This document shows, piece by piece, positions 10,985-20,279 of a stretch of DNA of 64,000 bases (positions are counted from its first letter, which is position 1; each line of letters opens with the position of its first letter). Source of the DNA: Cryptomeria japonica (taxonomy: Eukaryota; Streptophyta; Pinopsida; Cupressales; Cupressaceae); assembly GCF_030272615.1 (NCBI RefSeq), contig NC_081407.1:375079018-375143017 (forward strand). The letters run 5' to 3'. The notes under the pieces were generated by a model. It worked only from the letters and a program-made list of their open reading frames with translations, did not search any database and had not been told where the DNA came from. The position numbers were made by a program, and so were the translations under genes.

Positions 10985-12191
10985 AAAGACTGTTTCAGGG
11001 ATGGATCTATCTTGAGGATCGATGTTAACATAAGGTTTGAAGTTTGAAAAATGAAGATTATTAAATCCAAAGAATGGATCTACAAATTAGCAGAGGTTCA
11101 TGGATAGTAGCACAAGGATTATCATGAATTAATTTGTAGTGGTGTCTCCCATGAAGAGATTTAGTGATAGGGACTATTGTATATGAATGAGGGAAATAAG
11201 AAAACTAAGTTGGAGAAGGCTTAGGAATCGTATAGAAAGGGAGTGACTCAAAGAAACAATATTGTTGAATTTGTTGCTTTTTTAAATGAAAATGAGGGGT
11301 TTATTCTCAAAGAAGTTGTTGATAGAATTATAGAAATTCGGGCTAGGGTAGGATACTTTTATCACTTTGTCTTGATACCAATTTATATGGCTTATCGACT
11401 TTTCATATAATTTCAATTTTTTTTAATAGAGGGAGCTACCCGATTACTTGGAGCACTTACCTATAAAAAAATATAACTCTCAAATAATTAAAATGACTTT
11501 AAGTAGAAAAATAAATAATTTAATTTTTATAATAATATTCATATTTATATTATTATTGAAAAATAGAAATAAAAATATTTATATAAAATTGTTGACTACA
11601 AATTCTACAATAATTCAATGAAAATGGTTAGACAACTCAAAAATCAAATAAAAAATTATTCAATAAATTAAAAAAATAAAATAAGATAGATCTTTTTGAA
11701 ACTTTTAGATAGATTAATTTAATATCTATAATTTAATAATGTAATGTAGTGTTGATTTTATTCTGTTGGTGCATTGATTTGTACTATTGTATTGAAATTT
11801 TCATTTTGACAAAATGAACTTCAATTCACTTTTAGGAAATTTACTATCAAAGTTAAACTCAACTAATTAATCAAATAATGGTTGATTTTAACTAATCAAC
11901 CAATTAATCAAATAATATGATATATCTGGTTTAGACATTTTGTTAAAGGGTTTAAGGTCCCTCCCTTAAAAACCCTTTTTTACCTTAATCAAAAACTAAT
12001 TAATCAAATTTAATCAACTTTGACCATGCTTGTAGAAATTTTTCTATAAAACTTAAAATCAACTAATCAATGAATTATTTATTTTAAGGAATAATTTGAT
12101 TTTAAACCCTTAGTCATAGTTGCACCTAGTACAATTCATGCTTGGGGTCATGGTCAAATCTAAAAGCTATAATCTTTCTGATTTTTTGTGT

Positions 12192-12318
12192 AGGATTTTT
12201 TGCATCATTTTTTTGGATCACACTTCTTGATCCATCATCAAGATGAGAGAGCTCTAGGAGAGAAAATCCTAATGATGGATCACAGGGTGTGATCCAAAAA
12301 GTTGATGCAAAAAATCCT
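12192..12318. repeat. Foldback hairpin, copy 1
   Basis: Two 47-bp arms (12192-12238 and 12272-12318) are inverted copies with about 87% identity, separated by a 33-bp loop. Each arm contains AGGATTTTTTGCATCA and GGATCACAC. The same hairpin is kept in the duplicate at about 59139-59262. It could be a small foldback or MITE-like element or a structured RNA. No target-site duplication is clear. Confidence 0.65.
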
Positions 12319-12469
12319 TCATAGTTGAATCCAAAAACAAAAAATAAGAATTGCAGTGAGCTATGGAAATCTAGTCAGCACATTTTTCACTTGCCTCTGA
12401 AACAATAATAAATAATTTTATTACAATACTACAAAGACAAGTATTCCTGCTATGACACTTGTTTTTTAT

Positions 12470-12950
12470 TACTTTAGTAGGGAAAGGGCCTTGATCCCTC
12501 ACAAAACAACAATAACAATAGAGAGTAGTAAAACAACCCCAGGCATCACATAGCTAGGCACCCAACATAGAACAAAGATGCTAGCCTTCAAAAGTAATAA
12601 AAAATATACAGACTAAAGTAGCAGCCCATATTAATCCTACCATACTTCCTACAATAAGGACTAACTAAACTAACAAATAACTGAGTAAAGTAGACAGTAA
12701 AAATAGTTCCCGGATTCAAAAATAATAATAACAGTCTTAGGGGTCTCACAAGCCCAATAAACCATAAGTCTACAGACTTAATAATGAGCATCATAAACCA
12801 AAAAGTAAAACAAATAGAACCATCTAAAACTATATTAATAGCAAAAAACAACATCACAATCACACCACCTAAGCAACAACCTTATTGTCCCTAATGAGAT
12901 TCCACTTTTCGACTAGTCTTTTCATTTGCTCCTACCATGCCTCTTGGTTC
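12470..12950. other. Conserved non-coding part of the duplicated block
   Basis: A hydrophobic minus-strand frame (91 codons at 12588-12863, with a diverged counterpart of 66 codons near 59603-59803) is open in both duplicates. The two translations drift apart at the C-terminal end and differ by insertions, and codon pattern gives no sign of selection. I see no recognised family and do not call a gene. Confidence 0.4.
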
Positions 12951-12954
12951 TGCA

Positions 12955-14000
12955 TGACACTTGTTTTCCCTTAGATTAAAAGATTTTTAAATTTTAATTT
13001 ATTCTGAAATCCTATACCTTTTAATTGTATCAGGACTTACATATAAAAATAGAAAGTAGTAAATAGTAAAAGACACTCCGACATAAGAAAGAAGAAACTT
13101 CTTTTAATAATATTTAAATATTTATTCTTTAATTTTATTTACTAAATGAACAACAAGAGGTAGGGTCTCACCTAATTTCTTTCCACATATACCTAGAGGA
13201 CCTAACCTAACCTTTCACATAAGTGTGCAATTACAATGGCAAGATGACTGACTATATGCCTATACTAGTAGTTAACCAATAATACGAGGTAGAACTTTCA
13301 TGCAATTACAATAATTTTATTTACTAAGTCAATAGTAAGAAGGAGGGCCTCACCTCTCTCCACATAAACATGGAGGTCCTAACCTAACCTTCCACATGAA
13401 CATGCAATTACAATAGCAAGATAACTATGACATTTGTTTCTCACTAGATTAGAAGATTTTTAAATTTTAATTTATTTTAAAATCATTTTTTTTCTTAATT
13501 GTATCAAGACTCTTGCATATTAAAATAGATAATCGTAAATAGTTAAAAACATTCCAACATAAAAAAGAAGAAACTTCTATTAATATTATTTAAATATTCA
13601 TTCCTTAATTTTATTTAGTAAACCAACAACAAGAGAGGGCCTCATCTAACTTTTCCCATAAATATGGAGGGCCTAACCTAACTTTTCACATAAACATACA
13701 ATTATATTGACAAGATGATTGACTATATGTTTATATAGTAGTTCACCTAACCTTTAACATAAACATACAATTGAACTGATTAAATGTCGATATGATAGTT
13801 CACCTAACCATTGACATGATGACTGACTATATGTCTATATAGTACTTCACCTAACCTTAACATAAACATACAATTGTGACTGATTAAATGTCGATATGAT
13901 AGTTCACCTAAACTTTAACATAAACATGCAATTGTGACTGATTAAATGTTGATATGATAGTTCACCTAACCTTTCACATAAATGTGCAATTAAAATGACA
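12955..14000. repeat. Nested tandem duplications downstream of the P450
   Basis: A unit of about 480 bp beginning GATTAAAAGATTTTTAAATT repeats at about 12975 and 13450. Inside it, a block with ACAAGAG...CTCACC and CCTAACCTAACC recurs near 13160, 13330 and 13630. The right end (13690-13995) is a minisatellite of about five units of 48-70 bp built on TAGTTCACCTAACC and CATAAACATACAATT. The repeats reach to within 100 bp of the P450 stop codon, so they may contain its polyadenylation region. Confidence 0.7.
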
Positions 14001-14096
14001 AGATGACTGACTAATAGTTAACCAACAAGAAGAGGCAGAACCTTCACACAATTACAATAGCAATTAGTAGTTTTTCTCCCAACTGTACATCCAACC

Positions 14097-15761
14097 TTAT
14101 GATGGGTTGTCAGTGGTGAGCTTCCAGGAGGGAAAAGCAGAGATAGGAAACTTCTTTGGTAGGGTCAATCCAAACGTTTCCTCCCTATCCAAATCACCCT
14201 CCACATTCCAATGAAAGCAATGTATGAGCTGGGCCACAACCAAGTAAACAGAAGAAAGCCCCATGTAAATCCCAGGGCATCCTCTCCTTCCTGTTCCGAA
14301 AGACAACAATTCGAAGTGGTGGCCATTCACATCTATGCTTGAGCCAATAAATCTCTCGGGCTTGAATTCTAAAGGATCTTCCCAAACTCTTTCATCTCTT
14401 CCGATTGCCCAAACATTCACAAATAACCTTGTTTTTGGTGGAATGTAGTATTCTCCAACATTGCAACCCTGGGTGGACTCGTGTGCCATGAGCAAGGGCG
14501 CTGGTGCATGTAGTCGAAGAGTTTCCTTCACCACAAACCGCAAGTAGTCTAAGCTTACCAGATCACTCTCTCTTACCATACGATCTCTTCCAACCTTTAA
14601 TTCAATCTCCTCTTGTGCCCTTGACATTGCTTGAGGGTTTCTCAACAGCTCAGTCATTGCCCATTCTAGAGTTGTGGTAGATGTCTCTACTCCAGCAATT
14701 AACATATCCTGCGAAAGAATTAAACTCGTTTTGTTAGTGAGGTCTAAGCAGAAATTTGGCAATTGGGTATTAACGAAATGAATAGTTCCACAATTTGACA
14801 ATACTAAAGAGCTAGTAGTTTCTGAGGGTCCATGACAATTACTGACCGTGATGATTGCTTTGATGTGAAGCCGAGAGACTTGTATCTCCGCACTTCCGAT
14901 CTCAGCCATGTCCAGCATCACGTCCACAATGTCCGATTTTTCCTACTTTTTAACCCTTCTTCGCTCAATGTGCTCATCGATGAGCTTGTCGGCAAACTCA
15001 TCGAATACCTTATTGATGGCCTGCATGCGGCGGCAGTAGCCTCCCCAATCGAGAAAAGCAAGAGAGGGAATGAAGTCTCCCGGAACAATTATTCCCGTCA
15101 GATGCATAATCTCAGCCACCATCTGTGAAAACTCCTGCCCTCCGCTCAGTTGATGGTCGGAGTAACTTCTCCCTGCAAACATTCTGCACACAATGTTGAG
15201 TAAGACGGAAAAGATGTGCTTCCTGAGATCGACGAGGCTCACGCCATGCTGGCTCTCCTCCGACACAGATCTGACCATGGCGGACACCTCTTCCTCCCTC
15301 ACCCACCTGAATGACTCCGTTCTCTTGGGCGTCAGCAATTCCATTGTGCACAGCTTTCTCATCTGCCGCCAGTACTCTCCGTAAGGGGATTGCGCCACGT
15401 CTCTGCGCTCGTAGGTCATGTACTTGCCCGCCAATGTAGGGGGCCTGTTGGCGAAGATCAAATCATGGGTTTTAAGAAACTCTTTGGCCATGGCAGGAGA
15501 AGAGACCACCACCGTGGGCACCGAGCCCAGGCGTAGGAACATGATGGGCCCGTACTTGGTTGCCAGCTTAGCCAGAGCTTTGTGAGGAAGACTTCCCAAA
15601 AGATGGAGATTGCCTACCACCGGCCATGGCCGTGGCCCTGGTGGCAATCCCAACTCTTCCTTGTCGCTCTTTCTCTTATTTTTTGTGATAACTCTGTATA
15701 TTATCCAGAGGAAGATGAGTGAAAAACCCAACTGCATTACAGAGGAATTAAGCCACGCCAT
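14097..15761 (-). pseudogene. Cytochrome P450, CYP71 clan (CYP750-like), copy 1 with an amber codon
   Basis: This is an A-type plant P450, a haem monooxygenase anchored in the ER. Exon 1 is 15761-14847 and exon 2 is 14708-14097, separated by a 138-bp phase-0 intron (GTCAGT...CGCAG) at the position usual for this clan. The total is 508 residues plus stop, which is normal. Visible features are a membrane anchor (about 8-24), hinge PPGP (40-43), C-helix WRQMR (131-135), I-helix AGVETS (310-315), ETLR of the K-helix (367-370), PERF (422-425) and haem loop FGTGRRGCPG (442-451, Cys449). A TAG at 14943-14945 interrupts codon 273, between KK and EKSDIVDVMLDM, with the same frame open on both sides. 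One substitution therefore explains the break, and the copy is probably a recent pseudogene. The substrate is unknown. The similarity to gymnosperm CYP750 is from memory of the family, not from a search. Confidence 0.9.
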
Positions 15762-15800
15762 ATTTGGGTAGCCTGACTTATTACAGATACTTGATCTATG

Positions 15801-15808
15801 TATTTAAA
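15801..15808 (-). promoter_or_regulatory. TATA-like box of P450 copy 1
   Basis: On the minus strand TTTAAATA lies 40 bp upstream of the P450 ATG (15761), leaving room for only a very short 5' untranslated region. It falls inside the roughly 115 bp that separate the BURP stop codon from the P450 start, so any upstream control elements would have to overlap the BURP coding sequence. Position and composition are the only evidence. Confidence 0.4.
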
Positions 15809-15875
15809 GCAGCTTGTCGTGAAATTGTCTAACCGTGGTTAACAAGTTTTACTTCACAGGTGGAAGCGGATCTGA

Positions 15876-16919
15876 TCAGTCGGCTGTCTGCCACAGGTGG
15901 TCTCCTTGGGGAACGTAAAGGCAGATAGAGGGGGTACCAGGCTTCACATTCAGCGCCTTAAATGGGATGTTGTTGGGAATCCAGGCGCTGGTGTCCTTGT
16001 GACACACAGCCACCGCCTCCACCGTCCTACCATCTTCTCCCTTCACCCAAACTCTTGCGATCCTCCTGCCTGCTTCCAAAGTACATGCCGACTTATGGCA
16101 GTAGTACACAGCATACGCATATTGTTTACTGTGGTAGTAATAGACGTCCTTCTCTGCTGCGCCCTAGTCTTTCACTCCCACAATGGTATAATCCTGCCTC
16201 ACGGATTTTGACATGATCTTTGAAACATTCGTGACCAGCACAGTTAAGCGATTGCTCCCCAACTTCGACGTGCTCAAGTCAACCAGGGACTCCAACGATG
16301 TTGCGCAGAACTTGTTTTCGCCCTCCTCGGCAGGTCTTTCGCATGCTTGCAAAGTCTCCTTAATAGCCACGCCCATGACGGAAGTTTGTCGGAGGAGAAA
16401 GGGATTTGGTCTGCCACGGAGCGTTGAAGAAAACGCCTCTCCCTTTCTCGCAAGAAGGTGAGAGAAACTTTGATTCCGCTCACCAAATCTTTCTCCAGCA
16501 GAAACGTGCACGACGTTGCATCCATCGGCATTTGCGTAGTTGGAGCATAAAGTTTTGCTACGTCGCAACGATTCAAAGGCACCGGCGCAACGCCTTGTGT
16601 CCCAACTTTTCTTGGAGGCATCCCCGCGTCCACTTTCAATAATTCCTCCATCGGCCACATTCAACGCTATTTTCCCATCATCATCATCATCATCATCATC
16701 ATCAGGTGAGATGAGTTCCCGCACAAGTTGTGGAATGGGTGTTGTGGGCAGATACTCTTTCACCATGCAAATGTGCAGCTCCGCTCGCCGCTAGTGACTG
16801 TGAATTCCAAACAACGAAACTCATAAGCAATGTAAATTTACAAACTACCTAAGTTGGACTCTAAAACAGAAAGAAAAAACACATACAATGAGACTAATGA
16901 GACCAGTTAAAGTCCTCAT
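15876..16919 (-). pseudogene. BURP-domain protein (RD22/PG1-beta-like), disrupted
   Basis: BURP proteins are plant secreted or cell-wall proteins tied to stress and development. The inferred structure is exon 1 at 16919-16887 (MRTLTGLISLI, the start of a signal peptide), a 96-bp phase-0 intron (GTATGT...CACTAG) and exon 2 at 16790-15876. Exon 2 opens RRAELH, then YLPTTPIPQLVRELISPD, the usual BURP N-terminal motif, followed by an Asp run from a (GAT)n repeat. The BURP domain is visible as FLLEKDL, RSVADQIPFSSDKL, KETLQACERPAEEGE, CATSLESLVDLSTSKLG, YAVYYCHKSACT, AVCHKDTSAW and PQGDHLW. The pieces lie in more than one frame. The middle part (about 16600-16390) is shifted relative to both ends, with a likely small deletion after SSDKLP, and a TAG occurs at 16164-16166 before GAAEKDVYYYH. 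At least three lesions make it a pseudogene. Confidence 0.85.
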
Positions 16920-16982
16920 CTTGTTAAACACAGCAAGCAAGTTAACGATTTCAGAGATACCGAGTGAAGGAGGGTCTCATCC

Positions 16983-16991
16983 ATTTAAATA
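16983..16991 (-). promoter_or_regulatory. TATA-like box of the BURP gene
   Basis: On the minus strand TATTTAAAT lies about 65 bp upstream of the inferred BURP start codon at 16919, a normal plant core-promoter distance. No G-box or other response element could be recognised with confidence nearby. Confidence 0.4.
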
Positions 16992-17010
16992 GGTGCTTGA
17001 GCTTCGCCTC

Positions 17011-17210
17011 AACCGCCATACTGGACGCTACCATAGCAGATATGCATGTGCTAAATCACATGGCCATTAAGATTCTTTAAAAATTTGCCTGGCCCAACCG
17101 CCGTAATGGATGTTTGTTTTTTGGTCGGTCACCGTCGTAGTGGATGTTGCCATGACAGACACGCATGCACTAATCACAAGGCCATTAAGATTATTTTTAA
17201 ATTTGTTGTG
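17011..17210. repeat. Diverged tandem duplication upstream of BURP
   Basis: Two units of about 80 bp, starting near 17011 and 17129, share ACCGYCRTARTGGA, GCATG...CTAA.TCACA and GGCCATTAAGATT. They differ mainly by C-T and G-A changes, as expected of old methylated DNA. They lie just upstream of the BURP TATA-like box and would fall in its proximal promoter. Confidence 0.6.
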
Positions 17211-17966
17211 TATTTTTAAATTGAAGCTGAAGCTCATAACCAAGACTGATAAAATGTTGTAATTGAAGAATCTCCTCTCGAACAAGATGATGATTAAGAT
17301 CAAGAAGACAACAATCTGCATGTGTGTCATAAACGATGACATTCAAACAATAATCATATGACAACAACTATAATATCAGTCAATTAAAAATATAAATGAC
17401 ACATAAATCTACACGAGTGACCCCACTGACACTACTCAATCAATGAAGTTGCATGAGTGATCTCATCATCACTCCTCAATTAATTCATGTTGAAAATACA
17501 GGGGCAAGAGTCTAAAGAACTATGATAAACCGAGGAAGGTAGCCTCCAGAAAATAAGAATGCAGGAGTGTTTAAACTCACTTGAAGCAAAACCAAAGAAG
17601 CATTAGCACAAACAATATGATACCCACCATAATGATGATAGGAATAAGCATTTTGTTAAAGCGGTGGAAGCTACTGTTAGGGCATCGGCCCGAGTATCTC
17701 ACACACTTCACAGAAGCTCTCCCCCTATTATTTATTAACCTAGGGTTTTTCTATAAATTATCGCACAATCTTGAAACCCTCAAATGCATATATTGACCTT
17801 CCTTGTGTCGAGCATTGGTAAAGATTCAATTGATAATTCTAGCGTAGGGTTTCTTAGTCACTCATTACAAATCAAATATCAACTCACACTCATTCATAGG
17901 CGTTGTTCTCAGATTTGGGGCATAAAGATGCATGGATTTATCGATTTAAAACACCAAATGCCCAAA
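17211..17966. other. AT-rich intergenic DNA
   Basis: No gene, RNA or repeat boundary was recognised. Short open frames exist on both strands without family features or plausible splice context. The stretch ends at the target-site duplication of the TRIM element. Confidence 0.4.
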
Positions 17967-18269
17967 TGTTGGCATAGCAACTATATACATGATGAGATCC
18001 CTCTCAACCAACAGTACATGCTTTTGGTGTGATGGCAAAATCTACATGGTATCAGAGCACAGGTCATCGGTTCGAGTCCCTCAAGCCCTAGACCCTTCAT
18101 CCGCGTAAGCTTGGCTTATCGACGTGGTACGTAGTGGGTATGAATCCTACATGGTACGTGGTTGTATCCGGCTCTATCGTGTGGGGGGGTGTTGGCATAG
18201 CGACTATATACACGATGAGATCCCTCTCAACCAACAGTACGTGCTTTCGGTGTGATGGAAAAATCTACA
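17967..18269 (+). mobile_element. Complete TRIM (miniature LTR) element
   Basis: This 303-bp element has two 80-bp LTRs (17967-18046 and 18190-18269), both TGTTGGCATAGC...AAAATCTACA. Immediately after the left LTR is TGGTATCAGAGC (18047-18058), complementary to initiator tRNA-Met. Immediately before the right LTR is a purine tract, GTGGGGGGG (18181-18189). Perfect 5-bp target duplications CCAAA flank it (17962-17966 and 18270-18274). The 131-bp interior has no coding capacity, as is normal for TRIM/SMART elements, which depend on proteins of other elements. It looks whole. The LTRs differ at five of 80 positions; four of these are CpG-decay-type transitions, so the age is moderate but hard to scale. 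Confidence 0.93.
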
Positions 18270-18823
18270 CCAAAGACATGAACAAAATCGCTTACCCGTT
18301 AACTTTATTTGCCTTTGTCGAAAACCACTCTTCAATATTTAAGCTTTCCACTTGATTTGATCATCTGACCTCGGCCTACTGGTCTCTCCTTTCTTTGCAA
18401 AAGCTTTTAGAATAATAAGTTCTGAGCGCGCAAAAAGGTAAAGTTGATAATCAATTTAATTCAATCGGATAAAATTGGAAGGCACTGGCTTTTTAAAGTT
18501 TTATTTTTTCCTAAGAAAAATGTCTATGGTATAATTTCCTAAAAACTCATTAATCTAATTTTATTAATTATTTAACTATTAATCAAGAAATTATACTAAT
18601 TACTGTAAAATTCTAACATTCTTCTTTATTACATTAATTCAAACTAGAGTGAAACATTGAAAGGGTTGAACACAACTTTTATTGAAACTTTAATGAAGTG
18701 TCTTCACCAATCCTCCTCACTCACCTAGGAAACACTGAACTAACTGCATTAGTGGATCTCTTGACTGTATAGCCTGCAACATGAGAGAACATAAAATTGT
18801 TCCCACCATCTATGCACAATGAG
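18270..18823. other. AT-rich intergenic DNA
   Basis: No credible gene or named repeat was found between the TRIM and the short tandem repeat that follows. A 73-codon frame overlapping the TRIM right end is incidental. Confidence 0.4.
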
Positions 18824-19065
18824 ACACATTTCTTCTAAAATTCGACATCTCATCTGAGTATGTCTAATACCTCCTCTAGTGAGGCACATGAGATACCTTT
18901 CCTCTGAAAGTTCACATCTTCTTTGAGTGTATCTAATACCTCTTCAAGTGCTACGCAAACAATCCCTCCTCTGTTGTGCATATCATCAAATGTCTTCACA
19001 TGAGTCATCTTTCCTTCGGAAGTTCATATCTCCACCATGTGTGTTTTATCCCTCCTCAAGTGTTG
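18824..19065. repeat. Degenerate tandem repeat of about 67 bp
   Basis: About three imperfect units share TTTCYTCTRAAATTC or CTTCGGAAGTTC, then ACATCT or ATATCT, then GAGTATGTCTAATACCTCCTC followed by AGTG. The first two units are clear and the third is much drifted. No coding function is evident. Confidence 0.5.
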
Positions 19066-20054
19066 TAAAATTACCAACCAAATGTGAAGACGCTAAGTGC
19101 ACCCATAAGAAATTTTGCCTCCTCTTGGATCCTTGAAAGGACACATAATGCCAAGCCCTCTCTTTTTGTCAGGGGCCCAAATAGGTTGCTTCTCATCCAA
19201 AAAATCATCCCTAAGCGATAAGATAGCTTGGGATGATAGATATCCTCCTGCCTCTATTATCTGCAAAATTTGATTTTATCCTTTTTATCCCCTATCCATT
19301 TGATGTGTAGGCATTGTAACTATAGCAATGATGGCTTGGTAGGTCCAAGCATATGGTGACATAACAACAAGGATGTTAAATTTAAGCGATTTAAAAATGA
19401 CAAGAACATGATCTTATAACTTGAAGATATTAGAATACTCAAAATTAGAGAAAATATATAAATTAAATTTTATTTTCAAAAAACATACCACATGCACATT
19501 TCACGTCAACCACTTATTTTATGCTAGAGATGGATTTTTTGAACCTATCATTGCCACTTCTGATCTGCCCTAAAATTCATGCCCACATTGTTTGTCTTTG
19601 TAAAAAAATCTTGTTATAAGGGTATCATTGAAAGATTGATAGTGCTTGGAATGTTATTGATAGAGTCTATAAAAACACTCATGCTACCTTACATTACTTC
19701 CCACTTCCCACACATAGAAACAACATTCATTTTTCTCACAAAATTGGTCCTATTCTATCAAATATTTTCACACATAATTTAAATATATTTTACTAAGTTT
19801 CTTGCATCTATTCCGAAACAAAAGAAAACATTCATACCTTGCTACTGGATGCTTCTATCTAGCCACTAATCTTGCAAGAATGTGTTACATCTCTCTCTTT
19901 CATTAATACTTTTCAATGCTTAATTTGCACTAATATGTGATGTTTAGTTGATGCCAATTGAACAATGGTTTACAATTTCATATGTGATGTTTTTATTTGA
20001 TAAGTCAATAAGTTTTATACTACTATCTACTCATATTTTTACATGTTGAAATTA
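19066..20054. other. AT-rich intergenic DNA
   Basis: Nothing recognisable was found: no family-like frame, RNA gene or paired repeat. Frames of 60-70 codons are as expected by chance in this composition. Confidence 0.4.
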
Positions 20055-20279
20055 CTAATAGGATTTTAGACTAACTACATTGTTTTGACCTAGTGGTTGA
20101 AAGAAATTCACCATTCTCCAAGGAGGTAAAATATCATTGGGTATGGAGGTAATCAGGTGAAGGGTTGAGTTTCCATCGAAGTCTCTAAAACTTAGGTATT
20201 GGTCATGACAATTTTTGATGATAGAGCCTAGTGATGTGGAGTCGTGAACTAGGTATCTAATATGGCCAACCCTAGACAA
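20055..20279 (-). pseudogene. Possible ankyrin-repeat gene fragment
   Basis: The 74-codon minus-strand frame contains VGHIRYLVHDS, then SFRDFDGNSTLHLITSIPND. The second string resembles the ankyrin consensus D.DGNTPLHLA, and the first resembles the preceding helix pair. Plant ACD6-type ankyrin membrane proteins have repeats in this order. There is only about one and a half repeats, with no splice-linked continuation that I can support, so this would be a stranded gene fragment. A chance match in a short frame remains possible. Confidence 0.3.

Larger units (their letters stand above)
7085..14300 (+). repeat. Segmental duplication, copy 1
   Basis: Four collinear segments match the right end of the window in the same orientation: 7085-8202 with 56301-57417, 8895-9375 with 57414-57890, about 10985-13765 with 57957-60712, and about 13930-14300 with 63640-64000. 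The block ends inside the P450 coding region only because the window ends; the homology surely continues. Copy 1 has two extra segments (8203-8898 and 9376-10984), and copy 2 has one large extra segment. By eye, identity is near 90% in the distal part and about 98% next to and within the P450. Confidence 0.9.

Noticed and set aside
12588-12863. Hydrophobic 91-codon minus-strand frame with a shorter counterpart at 59603-59803
   Set aside because: Shared only through the segmental duplication. The C-terminal halves disagree, and no domain or splice context supports a membrane protein.
16213-16794. Plus-strand frames of 78-84 codons across the BURP gene
   Set aside because: They are antisense to recognisable BURP motifs and contain none themselves.
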